A DNA stretch of 64,000 nucleotides from Bifidobacterium castoris (GTDB lineage Bacteria; Actinomycetota; Actinomycetes; Actinomycetales; Bifidobacteriaceae): contig NZ_QXGI01000009.1 of assembly GCF_003952025.1 (NCBI RefSeq), positions 40,250-104,249 of the forward strand. Direction: 5' to 3'. Numbering within the stretch: the stretch's first letter is position 1; each line of letters opens with the position of its first letter. Of the stretch, positions 17,631 through 27,360 are shown one piece after another. A program made the translations under genes and the position numbers. The notes under the pieces are model-generated. The model was not told the origin of the DNA. It searched no databases and saw only the letters and a program-made list of their open reading frames with translations.

Positions 17631-19621
17631 GCCGCGTGGACGATCAGGAAGCGTGTGCCGAGCACATCGCCGGTGCCGGCGCGCATCGGCGCCTTCGCGA
17701 CCCCGTCGGCGAGCGCGCCGTCGTCCGTGAGCTCACCGGCCGTCACATCAAGCGCCTGCCTGACCGACGCGATGCGCACCGTCTCGTCGATGGACGGCTG
17801 CGCATCGGGCGCGATGAACGTGCGTTCCCACGGGTTCGCGTCGACGAGCGCCATCCACTGGTCCTCGGAGATCGTCTTCGACGCCTGCCGCTGCCGACCG
17901 CCGTCGCCCGACTTCCCGGCCGCGCCGGCGCCGTCATCGCCGCCCCCGATCGAGGCGGTCACCGATCCGGCGTATTTCGAGATCTCGGCCGCCGCGTCGT
18001 CGGACGAAGGCGTCACGAGCGTCGACATGTCCTTCACGCCGTGCGCCGCCTGCTGCCGTTTCTCGGCGTCGGCGATGCGCGCCGCACGCCGCACACGCGC
18101 CTGACCGCCGAGCGGGTCGCGCAGCCACTGGTCGTACGCTGCGCGCATCAGCGGCGAATCGCGCAGGACCGGCTGCAGCTGCATGCGCACGTCCCCATCA
18201 CCACCGGCCGCGCCGCCGTCGGCGAGCTCGTCGGGGAAACGCTGCAGGATCTGCTCGGCCGCGTTCGCCGCGCCGGTGTGCTCGCGCGCCGAGGCGAGCG
18301 TCGCCATCGCCGCGTCGACGCCGGCCATGTCGTCGCCGAGCGTCCCGGTGCCATTGCGCGCGTTCGTCGCCTCGATCGCCTCGGCCGAGGCCGCGCCGGC
18401 GCGTGCGACGTCGCCGCCGGTCAGGTCGTTGAGCTCGGAGGTGTAGACGTCGGTGTACGCCATCGAATACGGGATCATCGCGCGCGACAGCTGCCCCTGG
18501 CCGTCCGAGTACATCTGCGTGCCGATGCGCGCCTGCTCGCCGGCCGTCTGTTTGAGGTCGTCGGCCAGTCCGCCCGTGCCCTGCTGGCGGACGCGTGTGA
18601 TGATCCGGTCGACCTCGTCGGCGGCTCCGATGTGCTGGTAGGCGTCGGAGACGTCGTTGACGGCCGTCGCCAACGCGGTGACGGCGTGCGCGAGCGGCGT
18701 GTCGCCGTTGAGTTCGCCGGCGGTGCCCATCAGTGCCGTCATCTGCGTCTTCGTGCCGATGGAGCCGGACAGATGGGTCGTGTAGGAGCCGACGTAGGCG
18801 GCCATGTAGTCGTGGAAGGCCTGCTGATGCGCCTTCTTGAGTTCGGCGATCCGCTGCTCGGCGAGCGCGCGTTCCTGGTCGCGCAGCTGCGTCAGCGTCG
18901 CGAGGAACTCGGCGTTCGCGCCGTCGTCCCCCGACCCGCCGCCTTGCTTGTTGACCGCTTGGGTGAGCGTCGCCGATTGCGCGCCGAGCGTGCGCAGCGC
19001 ATCGCCGTAGGCGGCCGTCGAGTCCGCGGACAATGCGGCCACGGCGATGTCGCCCATCGAGAACTTCGTCGCCTCGACGAAGACGCGCATGTCGAGCGCC
19101 TCGCCGGGCGCGGCCGTCGACGAGACGACGATCGCGTCGCCGTGCCTTGCGATTGCGACGCCGTCGCCGGCGCTCACGTCCTTGACGCCCTGCGTCGGCA
19201 ACGTGAAGGTCGCGAACAGCCGCAGCTGTTGCGCGTAGCGGCGCATGGCCTCGTCGGCGCGCATGTCCGGCGCGACATGCACATGGATCTGCACGGTGCC
19301 GCCGGCGTCCCACAGCGCGTCGGCGTCGACGTTCGGGCCGTCGAGCGCGTAGTCGACGCCGATCGTCCACGGTAGCCGTCCGCGCACCGTCACCGACGTC
19401 ACATCGCCGCCTTCCGGCGTCTCGAGGTAGTAGCGACGGTCGCCGCCGTCGGCGGCCGTCGTGAACACGTCATGCCGTGCGAAGCGCGATGCGGCCGCAT
19501 CGGCCGAGACGACGGCCGCCGCGGCCTGTCCGCAGGCGCGGGCGACGGCGACGGCGCACGGCGCGGCCGCGCATGCCGCCACCGTCGCCGCCGCGCACAA
19601 CCGTATCCACGCCCGTCGCAT
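17624..19621 (-). CDS. large secreted protein of unknown function
   Basis: 665 residues, not recognised. A signal peptide is clear: MRRAWIRLC followed by a 20-residue hydrophobic Ala-rich core and a VARA-like cleavage region. The mature protein is Ala/Asp/Gln-rich with long helical stretches (about residues 235-400, e.g. LTQLRDQERALAEQRIAELK), suggesting coiled coil, and a Gly/Asp-rich linker near the C-terminus. There is no second membrane helix or sorting motif, so it is probably released. ATG 19621 follows GGAGGGAG. It lies between convergent valS and the chorismate mutase gene. Confidence 0.75.
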   Translation of the reverse strand: MRRAWIRLCAAATVAACAAAPCAVAVARACGQAAAAVVSADAAASRFARHDVFTTAADGGDRRYYLETPEGGDVTSVTVRGRLPWTIGVDYALDGPNVDADALWDAGGTVQIHVHVAPDMRADEAMRRYAQQLRLFATFTLPTQGVKDVSAGDGVAIARHGDAIVVSSTAAPGEALDMRVFVEATKFSMGDIAVAALSADSTAAYGDALRTLGAQSATLTQAVNKQGGGSGDDGANAEFLATLTQLRDQERALAEQRIAELKKAHQQAFHDYMAAYVGSYTTHLSGSIGTKTQMTALMGTAGELNGDTPLAHAVTALATAVNDVSDAYQHIGAADEVDRIITRVRQQGTGGLADDLKQTAGEQARIGTQMYSDGQGQLSRAMIPYSMAYTDVYTSELNDLTGGDVARAGAASAEAIEATNARNGTGTLGDDMAGVDAAMATLASAREHTGAANAAEQILQRFPDELADGGAAGGDGDVRMQLQPVLRDSPLMRAAYDQWLRDPLGGQARVRRAARIADAEKRQQAAHGVKDMSTLVTPSSDDAAAEISKYAGSVTASIGGGDDGAGAAGKSGDGGRQRQASKTISEDQWMALVDANPWERTFIAPDAQPSIDETVRIASVRQALDVTAGELTDDGALADGVAKAPMRAGTGDVLGTRFLIVHAAR

Positions 19622-19748
19622 CCCGTGCTCCCTCCGCCGTCCCTGCCATCGCAACGTCAATCGAAGGCGGCCTTTCGGGCCGCCGCCGTCTCCACCCTAG
19701 TCGCAGCCGGCGAGGCCTCCTCCTCCGTCGGCGAAGCGGCGCGCGCCG

Positions 19749-20156
19749 TCAGGCGAAGACGTCGAGGACGCCGGCGTCGCCTCCCGCCTCGGCGATGCGG
19801 CGATGCCGGCGCTTCGTCTCGGTCACGACGAATTCACGGTACTGTTCGGCGATCTCGACGTCGAGGCCGGCGCCCTGCGCGACGCGGCGCAGACGCTGCA
19901 TCTGCTGTTCCTCGCGCGCGTAGTCGGCGGCGGCGAATCCCGCGCGCGCCTTGAGCGCCCCCACCTGCGCGGTCGCCTTGAACCGTTCGGCGAGCAACGC
20001 GACGATCGCCGTGTCGATGTTGTCGATCGATGCGCGCAACGTGTCGATATGCTCGACGATGCGCTGCATCTGGGGGTCGTCCGATTGTGCGAAGGCGTCG
20101 ATGTCGGTCGCCTCCTCGCGCGCGTCGGCGCGCCAGCCATCCTCCGTGGTAGTCAT
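19749..20156 (-). CDS. chorismate mutase, AroQ class
   Basis: Converts chorismate to prephenate in Phe/Tyr synthesis. 135 residues, all-helical. The chorismate mutase II core starts at about residue 38: LRASIDNIDTAIVALLAERF, then KATAQVGALKA, then ADYAREEQQMQRLRRVAQGA, with the conserved first-helix Arg, the Lys of the VGxLKA segment and the Arg of the RE segment. A 35-residue acidic extension precedes it. No signal peptide, so it is the cytosolic type. ATG 20156 follows AAGGTGGA. It is downstream of rho on the same strand, separated by a very long hairpin, so probably a separate transcript. Confidence 0.88.
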   Translation of the reverse strand: MTTTEDGWRADAREEATDIDAFAQSDDPQMQRIVEHIDTLRASIDNIDTAIVALLAERFKATAQVGALKARAGFAAADYAREEQQMQRLRRVAQGAGLDVEIAEQYREFVVTETKRRHRRIAEAGGDAGVLDVFA

Positions 20157-20200
20157 GGGTTCCACCTTAGCGCGCGGTGTGGCTAGCGCGGCGCGCATCG

Positions 20201-20269
20201 ACGGCCGATATACGGACACGGGGACGGATGGCGCATCGCCGTCCGTCCCCGTGTCCGTATATCGGCCGT
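20201..20269. terminator. 32-bp hairpin downstream of rho
   Basis: Arms 20201-20232 and 20238-20269 pair over 32 bp with one mismatch and a 5-nt loop. It separates rho from the chorismate mutase gene. There is no T-run in the minus direction. Confidence 0.75.
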
Positions 20270-20291
20270 CCGTATCCGCGAGGATCGCGGA

Positions 20292-22163
20292 TCAGTTGTT
20301 GCCGCCGAGCGTGTTGCCGCCCTGCTGCACGAGCGCCGCGAAGAAGTCGTGGTTCGTCATCGTCTTCTTCAGACGCGGCACGAGCGTCTGATAGGCCTGC
20401 TCCGGCTCGAGTCCGCCGAGCAGACGGCGCAGACGGTAGATGATCGGCAGCGTCTGCGGATCGGTGATGAGCTCCTCGCGGCGCGTGCCGGACGCGTTGA
20501 CGTCGACGGCCGGGAACATGCGCTTGTCGGCGAGTTCGCGGCTCAGGCGCAGCTCCATGTTGCCGGTGCCCTTGAACTCCTCGAAGATGACCTCGTCCAT
20601 CTTCGATCCGGTCTCGACGAGAGCCGACGAGATGATCGTCAGCGAGCCGCCGTTCTCGATGTTGCGCGCCGCGCCGAAGAACTTCTTCGGCGGGTAGAGC
20701 GCCTGCGCGTCGACGCCGCCGGACAGGATGCGCCCCGACGCCGGGGCGGCGATGTTGTAGGCGCGCGCCAGGCGCGTCATCGAGTCGAGCAGCACGACGA
20801 CGTCCTGGCCGAGTTCGACGAGGCGCTTCGCGCGTTCGATCGCGAGTTCGGCGACGGTCGTGTGGTCCGAGGCGGGGCGGTCGAAGGTCGACGAGATGAC
20901 CTCGCCCTGTACGGTGCGCTCCATGTCGGTGACCTCTTCCGGACGCTCGTCGACGAGCACGACCATCAGATAGACCTCGGGGTTGTTCGTCGCGATCGCG
21001 TTCGCGATGTTCTGCAGCGTGATCGTCTTGCCGGCCTTCGGCGGCGAGACGATCAGGCCGCGCTGGCCCTTGCCGATCGGCGAGACGATGTCGATGAGGC
21101 GGCCGGTCAGGCGGTTCGCCGTCGTCTCCATCTTGAGCCGTTCGTTCGGGTAGAGCGGCGTGAGCTTGCTGAACTGGGGGCGGCGTGCGGCCTCCTCGAC
21201 GCTCATGCCGTTGATCGAATCGATCGACTGCAGCGGCACGAACTTCTGGCGCTGGTTGCGGCGGTCGCCCTCGTGCGGCGTGCGGATCGACCCCTTGACG
21301 GCGTCGCCCTTGCGCAGGCCGTACTTCTTGACCTGCCCCATGCTCACGTAGACGTCGTTCGGCCCCGGCAGATAGCCGGAAGTGCGGATGAAGGCGTAGG
21401 AGTCGAGCACGTCGACGATGCCGGCGACCGGCACGAGGTCGTCGCGCTGCGCGTTGGCGTCGTCGTGGCGGTTCTCGTTGTCGCGGCCGCGGCCGCGGCG
21501 GTTGTTGCCGCGATCGTTGCGGTTGTTGTTGCGCTCGTTGCGATCGCCGCGGCCTCGGCGCATCTCGCGCTGGTCGTCGTGGCCGTGCGCCGGCACGCCG
21601 GGCAGCGCGTCGAGGATCTCGTCGAGGTTGACGTTCTCGCCGGCGGCCTGCGCCGGCATACGTCGGTGGGCGCCTCGCGCGTCGTCGTGGCCGCGGCGCG
21701 GACGGCGCTTCGGCTGGTCGTCGAACTCGAAGGAGGACTGCCGCGGCTCGGACTGTCCGGCGGACGCCTCGTCGCGGCGCTTGCGCACGCGGCGGGCGGT
21801 GACATGCATCTCCATGTTGCTTTCTGGCTTCGGTTCGTCGATGACGATCTTCGTCGACGAGGCCGGCTCCTTCGACGTGGCCTGTGCATGCGCGGCGCGC
21901 GTCGGCGCCTTCGCGCGCTCATCGGCGCCCGGAACGGCGACGGCGGCCGTCGCCTCCGACGCCGCCGTCTTCCGCTCCTGCCTGACCGGCCTCGGCGCGC
22001 GCACGGTGACCCCCGCCGGCGCGGCCTCGCCGTTGCGCGCGGCCTGCAACGTTGCAAGCAATTCTCCCTTGCGCATCGTCGAGACGCCGCGCAGGCCCAT
22101 CTGCTTGGCGAGCTCCTTGAGCTCGGGAAGCTTCATGTCTTCTAGTTTCGAGGTTGTAACCAC
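20292..22163 (-). CDS. rho: transcription termination factor Rho
   Basis: Hexameric RNA-dependent ATPase that ends transcription; about 623 residues. The N-terminal Rho_N domain ([17 protein letters not shown]-like) is followed by an actinobacterial insertion of over 150 residues with repeated Arg/Asn/Asp blocks ([19 protein letters not shown], residues about 195-225). Then come the RNA-binding cold-shock-like domain ([18 protein letters not shown]) and the ATPase domain with Walker A PPKAGKT and Walker [18 protein letters not shown] favour GTG 22163, which has AGAAAGG 9 nt upstream; an in-frame ATG at 22187 would add eight residues but lacks a good ribosome-binding site. Confidence 0.95.
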   Translation of the reverse strand: MVTTSKLEDMKLPELKELAKQMGLRGVSTMRKGELLATLQAARNGEAAPAGVTVRAPRPVRQERKTAASEATAAVAVPGADERAKAPTRAAHAQATSKEPASSTKIVIDEPKPESNMEMHVTARRVRKRRDEASAGQSEPRQSSFEFDDQPKRRPRRGHDDARGAHRRMPAQAAGENVNLDEILDALPGVPAHGHDDQREMRRGRGDRNERNNNRNDRGNNRRGRGRDNENRHDDANAQRDDLVPVAGIVDVLDSYAFIRTSGYLPGPNDVYVSMGQVKKYGLRKGDAVKGSIRTPHEGDRRNQRQKFVPLQSIDSINGMSVEEAARRPQFSKLTPLYPNERLKMETTANRLTGRLIDIVSPIGKGQRGLIVSPPKAGKTITLQNIANAIATNNPEVYLMVVLVDERPEEVTDMERTVQGEVISSTFDRPASDHTTVAELAIERAKRLVELGQDVVVLLDSMTRLARAYNIAAPASGRILSGGVDAQALYPPKKFFGAARNIENGGSLTIISSALVETGSKMDEVIFEEFKGTGNMELRLSRELADKRMFPAVDVNASGTRREELITDPQTLPIIYRLRRLLGGLEPEQAYQTLVPRLKKTMTNHDFFAALVQQGGNTLGGNN

Positions 22164-22251
22164 TTGGTTGTGCCTTTCTTCGACCATCCGCCCAGATACG
22201 GCGCGACGGCTTCACACAGGGTTTGCGAATATATGAACATATACGGAAAGC

Positions 22252-22273
22252 ACATATGTCATACGTCATATGT
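22252..22273. promoter_or_regulatory. CATATG-type inverted repeat in the rho leader
   Basis: ACATATG (22252-22258) and CATATGT (22267-22273) are separated by 8 nt, next to further AT-rich ATATATGAACATATA sequence. This 300-bp gap upstream of rho has no gene; the AT-rich palindromic block stands out from the GC-rich surroundings and may hold the rho promoter or a control site. Confidence 0.35.
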
Positions 22274-22407
22274 TCGCGAAAGGAAACGCCCGAATTCATA
22301 TCGGACAGGACACACCTTAGCCGGAACGCACGACGAAGACGCGCATGCCGCCGTGTCTGCACGGCCGCGGGACGTCCGCCGGCCCCCGCCGGCGCGCATA
22401 TGCGCTT

Positions 22408-22447
22408 CCGGGCGGCCCCGCGCGCGTTGGCGCGGGAAACCGCCCGG
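22408..22447 (-). terminator. hairpin after the FAD oxidoreductase gene
   Basis: CCGGGCGG (22408-22415) pairs with CCGCCCGG (22440-22447) and the inner CCGCGC/GCGCGG extends the stem; located just past the stop at 22460. Confidence 0.55.
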
Positions 22448-22459
22448 AAATCGTCGCCG

Positions 22460-24049
22460 TCACTTGGATTCGTGATAGGACTTGTCGGTGTTGACCGACC
22501 AGATGTTCTCCTTCGTCGGCTTGCCGGACCTGATGTTGCCGACGGCCTCGATCGCTGTCGCCATCGAATGGTCCATGTTGTTGTAGCGGTGCTGGCCGTT
22601 GCGGCCGACGCAGTACAGGTTGCCGAAGGAGTCGAGGTAGTCGACGACGTCCGGCATCTCGTCATAGGTGTCGAAGTACGCCGGATATGCCTTCTTGACG
22701 CGTTCGCGATGGGCGTCGAGCACCTCGTGGGAGCCGTTGATGACGCCCATGCGCGTCAGCTCGCTGATCGCGAAGCGCGTCGCCTCCTCGTCGCTCATGT
22801 TCCAGAAGTCGTCGCCCTCCTCGCAGAAGTACTCGAGGCCGATCCAGACGGTGTCGTCGACGTCCTTGACGAGGTAGGGGCTCCAGTTGTTGAAGATCTG
22901 TAGACGGCCGACCTTGTAGCCAGGGTCCTGCACGTAGATCCAGCAGTCCGGCACGATCGGCGGGTTGCCGAGCGTCGGGATGTCGGTCGTGTTCCTGAGC
23001 TTGAGATGCTTGACGAGCAGTCCGACGGTGACGAAGTCACGGTACGGCAGGCCGTCGGCGATGCGCACGATGTCCTTAGGCGCATGTTCGCCGCCGTCGT
23101 CGATCGCGTCGACGAGGTCCTTGATCGGCATCGACGAGATGAACTCGTCGGCCGTCAGCGTCGTGCGCACGCCGTGTTCGTCCTCGTAGACGAGCGACGC
23201 GATCCTGCCGTCATGCTGGTCGAGTTCGACGACCTTCGCGCCCTTGACGATCGTGACGCCGGCGTCCTCGGCGTTCTGCGCGACGGTCTCCCACAGCTGG
23301 CCCGGACCGAGCTTGGGGTACCAGAATTCCTCGATGAGCGAAGTCTCGACCTCTTCGGAGCCGCGCTTCTTCGGCAGCAGCTTGCGGAACGCGTTCTTGA
23401 GCACGCCCATGATGCTCAGGCCCTTGACGCGCTGCGAGCCCCAATCGGCCGAGATGACCGACGGATGACGCCCCCAGAGCTTCTCGGTGTAGCCTTCGAA
23501 GAACATCGAGTACAGCTTGCGGCCGAATCGGTTGATGTAGAAGTTCTCGAGATTGTCCTCGGGCAGCTTGTGGAACACCGACTTGAGGTACGAGCAGCCG
23601 GCCACGACGGTGAGCTTCGGCCCCATCGCCTTCAACGTGTTCATCGACAGCGAAATCGGGTAGTCGAAGAAATGCTTATTCCAGAAGATGCGCGAGACGC
23701 GGTGGCGCTTGAGCATGACCTTGTCGGTCTTCTCCGGATCGGGGCCGCCCGGTTCGAGCTCATGCACGCGGCCGAGCTTCCTGTCGTCATAGGACGGGGC
23801 GCCCTGCAGCGGCAGCGTCTCCTCCCACCAGCGCATGATGCGCTCGTCCTTCGAGAAGAAGCGGTGACCGCCGATGTCCATGCGGTTGCCGTCGTGCTTG
23901 ACGGTGCGGGCGATGCCGCCGAATTCCCGCGATTCCTCGAGGAGGGTGACATCGTACTTGTCCGCGCCGCCGTCCTTGACGAGCTCCCAAGCGGCCGTGA
24001 GGCCGGCGGGGCCGCCGCCGATGATCACTACGGTTTCCTTGTCAGACAC
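22460..24049 (-). CDS. FAD-dependent NAD(P)-binding oxidoreductase, amine-oxidase/UDP-galactopyranose-mutase-like
   Basis: 529-residue flavoprotein. The N-terminal dinucleotide fold VVIIGGGPAGLTAAWELV, the LLEESREFGGIARTV segment and GGHRFFSKD match the protoporphyrinogen oxidase/amine oxidase group used in cell-envelope sugar metabolism and often annotated as UDP-galactopyranose mutase-like. The C-terminus has the FAD-contacting NLYCVGRNGQHRYNNMDHSM. GTG 24049 is chosen: AAGGAG lies about 9 nt upstream. It is followed by DUF2469-independent rho on the same strand; a hairpin lies between it and the DUF2469 gene upstream. The exact substrate is not evident; glycan modification is an inference from the family. 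Confidence 0.82.
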   Translation of the reverse strand: MSDKETVVIIGGGPAGLTAAWELVKDGGADKYDVTLLEESREFGGIARTVKHDGNRMDIGGHRFFSKDERIMRWWEETLPLQGAPSYDDRKLGRVHELEPGGPDPEKTDKVMLKRHRVSRIFWNKHFFDYPISLSMNTLKAMGPKLTVVAGCSYLKSVFHKLPEDNLENFYINRFGRKLYSMFFEGYTEKLWGRHPSVISADWGSQRVKGLSIMGVLKNAFRKLLPKKRGSEEVETSLIEEFWYPKLGPGQLWETVAQNAEDAGVTIVKGAKVVELDQHDGRIASLVYEDEHGVRTTLTADEFISSMPIKDLVDAIDDGGEHAPKDIVRIADGLPYRDFVTVGLLVKHLKLRNTTDIPTLGNPPIVPDCWIYVQDPGYKVGRLQIFNNWSPYLVKDVDDTVWIGLEYFCEEGDDFWNMSDEEATRFAISELTRMGVINGSHEVLDAHRERVKKAYPAYFDTYDEMPDVVDYLDSFGNLYCVGRNGQHRYNNMDHSMATAIEAVGNIRSGKPTKENIWSVNTDKSYHESK

Positions 24050-24193
24050 GTTCACGTTCTCCTTCAACACTGGTTCTTCCGATCGATCGCTGCTGAAAAC
24101 ATTCGCATCGCGCATCCTCGCGCCGGTACCGCGCAAGTTCGCAGATTATGGGATTGTCATGCGCATGGGTAATCGCGCTTCGCAGCAGTCTAA

Positions 24194-24227
24194 TGCCTCC
24201 CATGGCCATAGAAGGCCATGGGAGGCA
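24194..24227 (-). terminator. terminator hairpin after the DUF2469 gene
   Basis: Perfect 14-bp arms 24194-24207 and 24214-24227, loop ATAGAA, 22 nt beyond the DUF2469 stop. Confidence 0.75.
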
Positions 24228-24248
24228 CGGATTCGCGGTCTCGGACGC

Positions 24249-24560
24249 TCAGATGCCGTCGGGGATGTCGATGTCGCTTTTCTGCACCTCTTCGACGTTG
24301 ACGTCCTTGAAGGTCACGATGCGCACGTTCTTGACGAAGCGGTTCGAACGGTAGACGTCCCACACCCATGCGTCGGAGAGCTGCACGTCGAAGTAGACGT
24401 CCTGCCCGGCCGAACGGACGTTGAAGTCCACCTTGTTCGCCAGATAGAACCGGCGCTCCGTCTCGACGACGTAGGTGAACAGTTTGATGACGTCGCGGTA
24501 TTCCTTGTACAACGCCAGTTCGGCGTCGGTCTCATAGTTGTCGAGGTCTTCGGCGCTCAT
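24249..24560 (-). CDS. DUF2469 family protein
   Basis: 103-residue acidic cytosolic protein with the signature of the actinobacterial DUF2469 family: MSAEDLDNYETDAELALYKE at the N-terminus, VVETERRFYLANKVD, DAWVWDVYRSNRFVKNVRI and VTFKDVNVEE. The biochemical role of the family is not known to me. The gene starts 44 nt after the stop of the GNAT gene on the same strand, so they are probably cotranscribed, and is followed by a terminator. Confidence 0.9.
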   Translation of the reverse strand: MSAEDLDNYETDAELALYKEYRDVIKLFTYVVETERRFYLANKVDFNVRSAGQDVYFDVQLSDAWVWDVYRSNRFVKNVRIVTFKDVNVEEVQKSDIDIPDGI

Positions 24561-24604
24561 GGTTGCTCGCTCGTGCTCCTGTCCTTCGTGTCCGTGGTCT
24601 TCGT

Positions 24605-25669
24605 TCACTCGTCGTCGTGCGCGGCCGCGCCGTGGCGGTTGCGGTCGCGCCCCAGCGTGCGCCACCACGCCTTCCTCGACGTGTTGCGTTCCGCGTTGTT
24701 GTACGGCCATGCGTTCTCGGCGTCGACGTCGTCGCCGGCGATGCGTTCGGCGTCGCGGTGCAGCGTCTCGCCGAGCGTCGGCGCGTGCTCGGCGTCATGC
24801 GCCGTCTGCCGCGCGGCGTCGGCGACGCGCTGGCGTTCGTCGTCGAGGTCCTTGAGCAGCCCGGCCTCGCGCAGCTCCTGCTTCTTGATCGCCATCGAAT
24901 GCTGGTGGAGCGACAACGCCTTCTCCATCCCCGGGTTCGTGGTGATGACGTGCATGCCGAAGGCGTCCATCGCGCGCACCGGGTCGTATTCGTCGGCGAG
25001 CGTGTCGAGCACGTTGAGGTTCTGGTATTTGCCGAGGCGGTTGTCCCACAACGCGTCGCGCGACGTGCCCGACGGCACGAAGCCGAGCGACTGGTAGACG
25101 GAGAGCGTGCGCGTGTTCTTCTCGGGCACGGCCACCCAGATGCGGTGCAGCCCGAGGCCTTCCGGCTGCTCGGCGAAGCCGTAGGTCATGACGCGCGGCA
25201 TCGCGTCGCGTGAATAGCCGCGGCCGCGGAAGTCCTTGCCGAGCACGACCTGGATGCGCGCCGAACGCGCCCAGCCGTCGATGTCGATCAGGAAGATCAT
25301 GCCGAGGAACTCGGTCGCGTTGTCCGCGTTGACGGCCTCGTCGTTGTCGTCCGGCGTCGTCATCAGCGCCCATGCGATCGTGCGGCGGTGCTCGGGGTCG
25401 TCGACGCCGCCGCCGACGCCGGCGCCCTGCGTCCATGCCTCCGAACGGCGCACCCAGGCGTGCACGGCCGCACGCTCCGCCACGCGGTCCTTGCCGGTGA
25501 TGCCCGAAGCGTTCACATAGGCGTCAAGTCCGTCCATGCGCGGCAGGTCCTGCGATGTGGCCGGCCGCAGATACACCATCTCCCCCAGGATGCCGGGAAT
25601 CGTGATGCGCGTCGGCAGCGCGCGCGTGCGTTCCCGTTCCTCCTCGCGACGTTCGTCACTGTGCGTCAT
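24605..25669 (-). CDS. GNAT family N-acetyltransferase with long C-terminal extension
   Basis: 354 residues. Residues about 30-225 form a GNAT acyltransferase domain: VYLRPATSQDLPRMDGL at the start, FLGMIFLIDIDGWARSARI, the acetyl-CoA-binding VVLGKDFRGRGYSRDAM (RGxGY type) and VYQSLGFVPSGTSRDALW. The last 130 residues are a hydrophilic, charged extension, probably helical, not part of the usual fold. ATG 25669 has AAAGGATC upstream. Substrate unknown. It heads a likely two-gene unit with the DUF2469 gene. Confidence 0.85.
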   Translation of the reverse strand: MTHSDERREEERERTRALPTRITIPGILGEMVYLRPATSQDLPRMDGLDAYVNASGITGKDRVAERAAVHAWVRRSEAWTQGAGVGGGVDDPEHRRTIAWALMTTPDDNDEAVNADNATEFLGMIFLIDIDGWARSARIQVVLGKDFRGRGYSRDAMPRVMTYGFAEQPEGLGLHRIWVAVPEKNTRTLSVYQSLGFVPSGTSRDALWDNRLGKYQNLNVLDTLADEYDPVRAMDAFGMHVITTNPGMEKALSLHQHSMAIKKQELREAGLLKDLDDERQRVADAARQTAHDAEHAPTLGETLHRDAERIAGDDVDAENAWPYNNAERNTSRKAWWRTLGRDRNRHGAAAHDDE

Positions 25670-25688
25670 GTTGATCCTTTTGTTTGGC

Positions 25689-25730
25689 GACTGGAGCGTT
25701 CTCCCTGTTCTCTCCAGTCTTGCCATTGTA
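25689..25730 (-). promoter_or_regulatory. promoter -10 (TACAAT) and inverted repeat upstream of the GNAT gene
   Basis: TACAAT on the minus strand at 25725-25730; between it and the start codon lie 8-bp inverted arms GACTGGAG (25689-25696) and CTCCAGTC (25712-25719), which could be an operator or leader hairpin. Confidence 0.4.
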
Positions 25731-25769
25731 GTGTACGCCCACGTCCTTGGCGTCGGCGCGTCCACATAC

Positions 25770-25816
25770 GCATCGGGGCGGCGGATGCGCCTGATGCGCG
25801 TCCGCCGCCCCGATGC
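25770..25816 (-). terminator. 21-bp hairpin after gatB
   Basis: Arms 25770-25790 and 25796-25816 pair with a single wobble and a 5-nt loop, 24 nt past the gatB stop. Confidence 0.75.
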
Positions 25817-25839
25817 CCGATATGCAGCCGCGGTCCCGG

Positions 25840-27339
25840 TCAGCCCTTGATCTTCTCGATGACGATCTTCGTGACGGCCTTCGCGTCGGCCTGGCCCTTC
25901 GTCGCGCGCATGACGGCGCCGATGATCGCGCCCATCGGCTTCATGTTGCCGCCCTTGAGCTTTTCGACGACGTCCGGGTTGGCGTCGAGGGCCTCCTGGA
26001 CGGCCGCCTGCAGCGCGCCGTCGTCGGAGACGACCTTGAAGCCGTGCTTCTCGACGATCTCGGCCGGCGTGCCTTCGCCGGCGAGCACGAGGCTCACCGT
26101 CTGCTTGGCGAGCTTGTCGTTGAGCTTGCCGTCGGCGATGAGCTGCTCGACGTCGGCGACCGCCTGCGCGTCGATCGGCAGCTCCTCGAGGCTGACGCCC
26201 TTGGCGTTCGCCTCGCGCGAGAGCTCACCGAGCCACCACTTCTTCGCGCCCGACGGCGTCGCGCCGAGCTTGACGGTCTCCTCGATCAGGTCGAGCGCGT
26301 CGGCGTTGATGACGTCGCGCATCTCGGTGTCGGAGAACTTCCATTCGCCCTTGAGGCGGTTGCGGCGTTCGCGCGGCATCTCCGGCATGACCTTGCGGAT
26401 CTCCTCGACGTGCTCCGGCGTGATGTGGAGCATGACGAGGTCCGGGTCCGGGAAGTAGCGGTAATCGTCGGCGTCGGACTTGACGCGGCCGCCGGCCGTC
26501 GACTGCGAGGCCTCGTCCCAGTGGCGCGTCTCCTGCAGGATCTCGCCGCCGTCCTCGAGGATCGCGGCCTGACGGCGGATCTCGTACTGGATCGTGCGTT
26601 CGATGCCGCGGAACGAATTGACGTTCTTCGTCTCGGATCGCGTGCCGAAGGGGTCGGACGGGTCGCGGCGCAGCGAGACGTTGACGTCGGCGCGCATGTT
26701 GCCCTGCTCCATGCGGGCGTGCGAGATGTTGAGCGCGCGCACGATGTCGCGGATCGCGCGCATGTAGGCGCCGGCGATCTCCGGGGCGCGGTCGCCCGCG
26801 CCCTCGATCGGCTTCGTCACGATCTCGATGAGCGGCACCCCCGCGCGGTTGTAGTCGACGAGCGAATGGTCGGCGCCCTCGATGCGGCCGTCGGAGCCGC
26901 CGACATGCGTGTTCTTCCCGGCGTCGTCCTCGATGTGCGCGCGTTCGATCGGCACGCGGAACACGGTGCCGTCCTCGAGCTCGACGTCGAGGTAGCCTTC
27001 ACCGTTCGTCGGCTTGTCGTACTGCGAGATCTGGTAGTCGCGCGGCATGTCCGGGTAGAAGTAGTTCTTGCGGGCGAACTGGCTCCACTCGTTGATCTGG
27101 CAGTGCAGCGCGAGGCCGAGCTTGATCGCGTAGTCGACGGCGGCCGCGTTGACGACCGGCAGCGAACCCGGCAGGCCGAGGCTCACCGGCGTCAGCTCGG
27201 TGTTCGGCTCGGCGCCGAAGGAGATCGGGGCCGGGCAGAACAGCTTCGTGTTCGTGGACAGCTCGACGTGCGTCTCCAGACCGATGACCGGATCGAACTT
27301 CTTGACGGCTTCGGAATACTTCATCAATTTTTCAGCCAT
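25840..27339 (-). CDS. gatB: Asp-tRNA(Asn)/Glu-tRNA(Gln) amidotransferase subunit B
   Basis: Kinase/tRNA-binding subunit that activates Glu-tRNA(Gln) or Asp-tRNA(Asn) for amidation. 499 residues, normal length. It carries [38 protein letters not shown], the [15 protein letters not shown] and [11 protein letters not shown] motifs and the C-terminal YqeY-like tail domain (residues 350-499) that grips tRNA. ATG 27339 follows AGGAAGAG. It is the last gene of gatC-gatA-gatB, 21 nt after gatA, and is closed by a strong hairpin. Confidence 0.97.
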   Translation of the reverse strand: MAEKLMKYSEAVKKFDPVIGLETHVELSTNTKLFCPAPISFGAEPNTELTPVSLGLPGSLPVVNAAAVDYAIKLGLALHCQINEWSQFARKNYFYPDMPRDYQISQYDKPTNGEGYLDVELEDGTVFRVPIERAHIEDDAGKNTHVGGSDGRIEGADHSLVDYNRAGVPLIEIVTKPIEGAGDRAPEIAGAYMRAIRDIVRALNISHARMEQGNMRADVNVSLRRDPSDPFGTRSETKNVNSFRGIERTIQYEIRRQAAILEDGGEILQETRHWDEASQSTAGGRVKSDADDYRYFPDPDLVMLHITPEHVEEIRKVMPEMPRERRNRLKGEWKFSDTEMRDVINADALDLIEETVKLGATPSGAKKWWLGELSREANAKGVSLEELPIDAQAVADVEQLIADGKLNDKLAKQTVSLVLAGEGTPAEIVEKHGFKVVSDDGALQAAVQEALDANPDVVEKLKGGNMKPMGAIIGAVMRATKGQADAKAVTKIVIEKIKG

Positions 27340-27360
27340 AATATTCTCTTCCTGTCACCC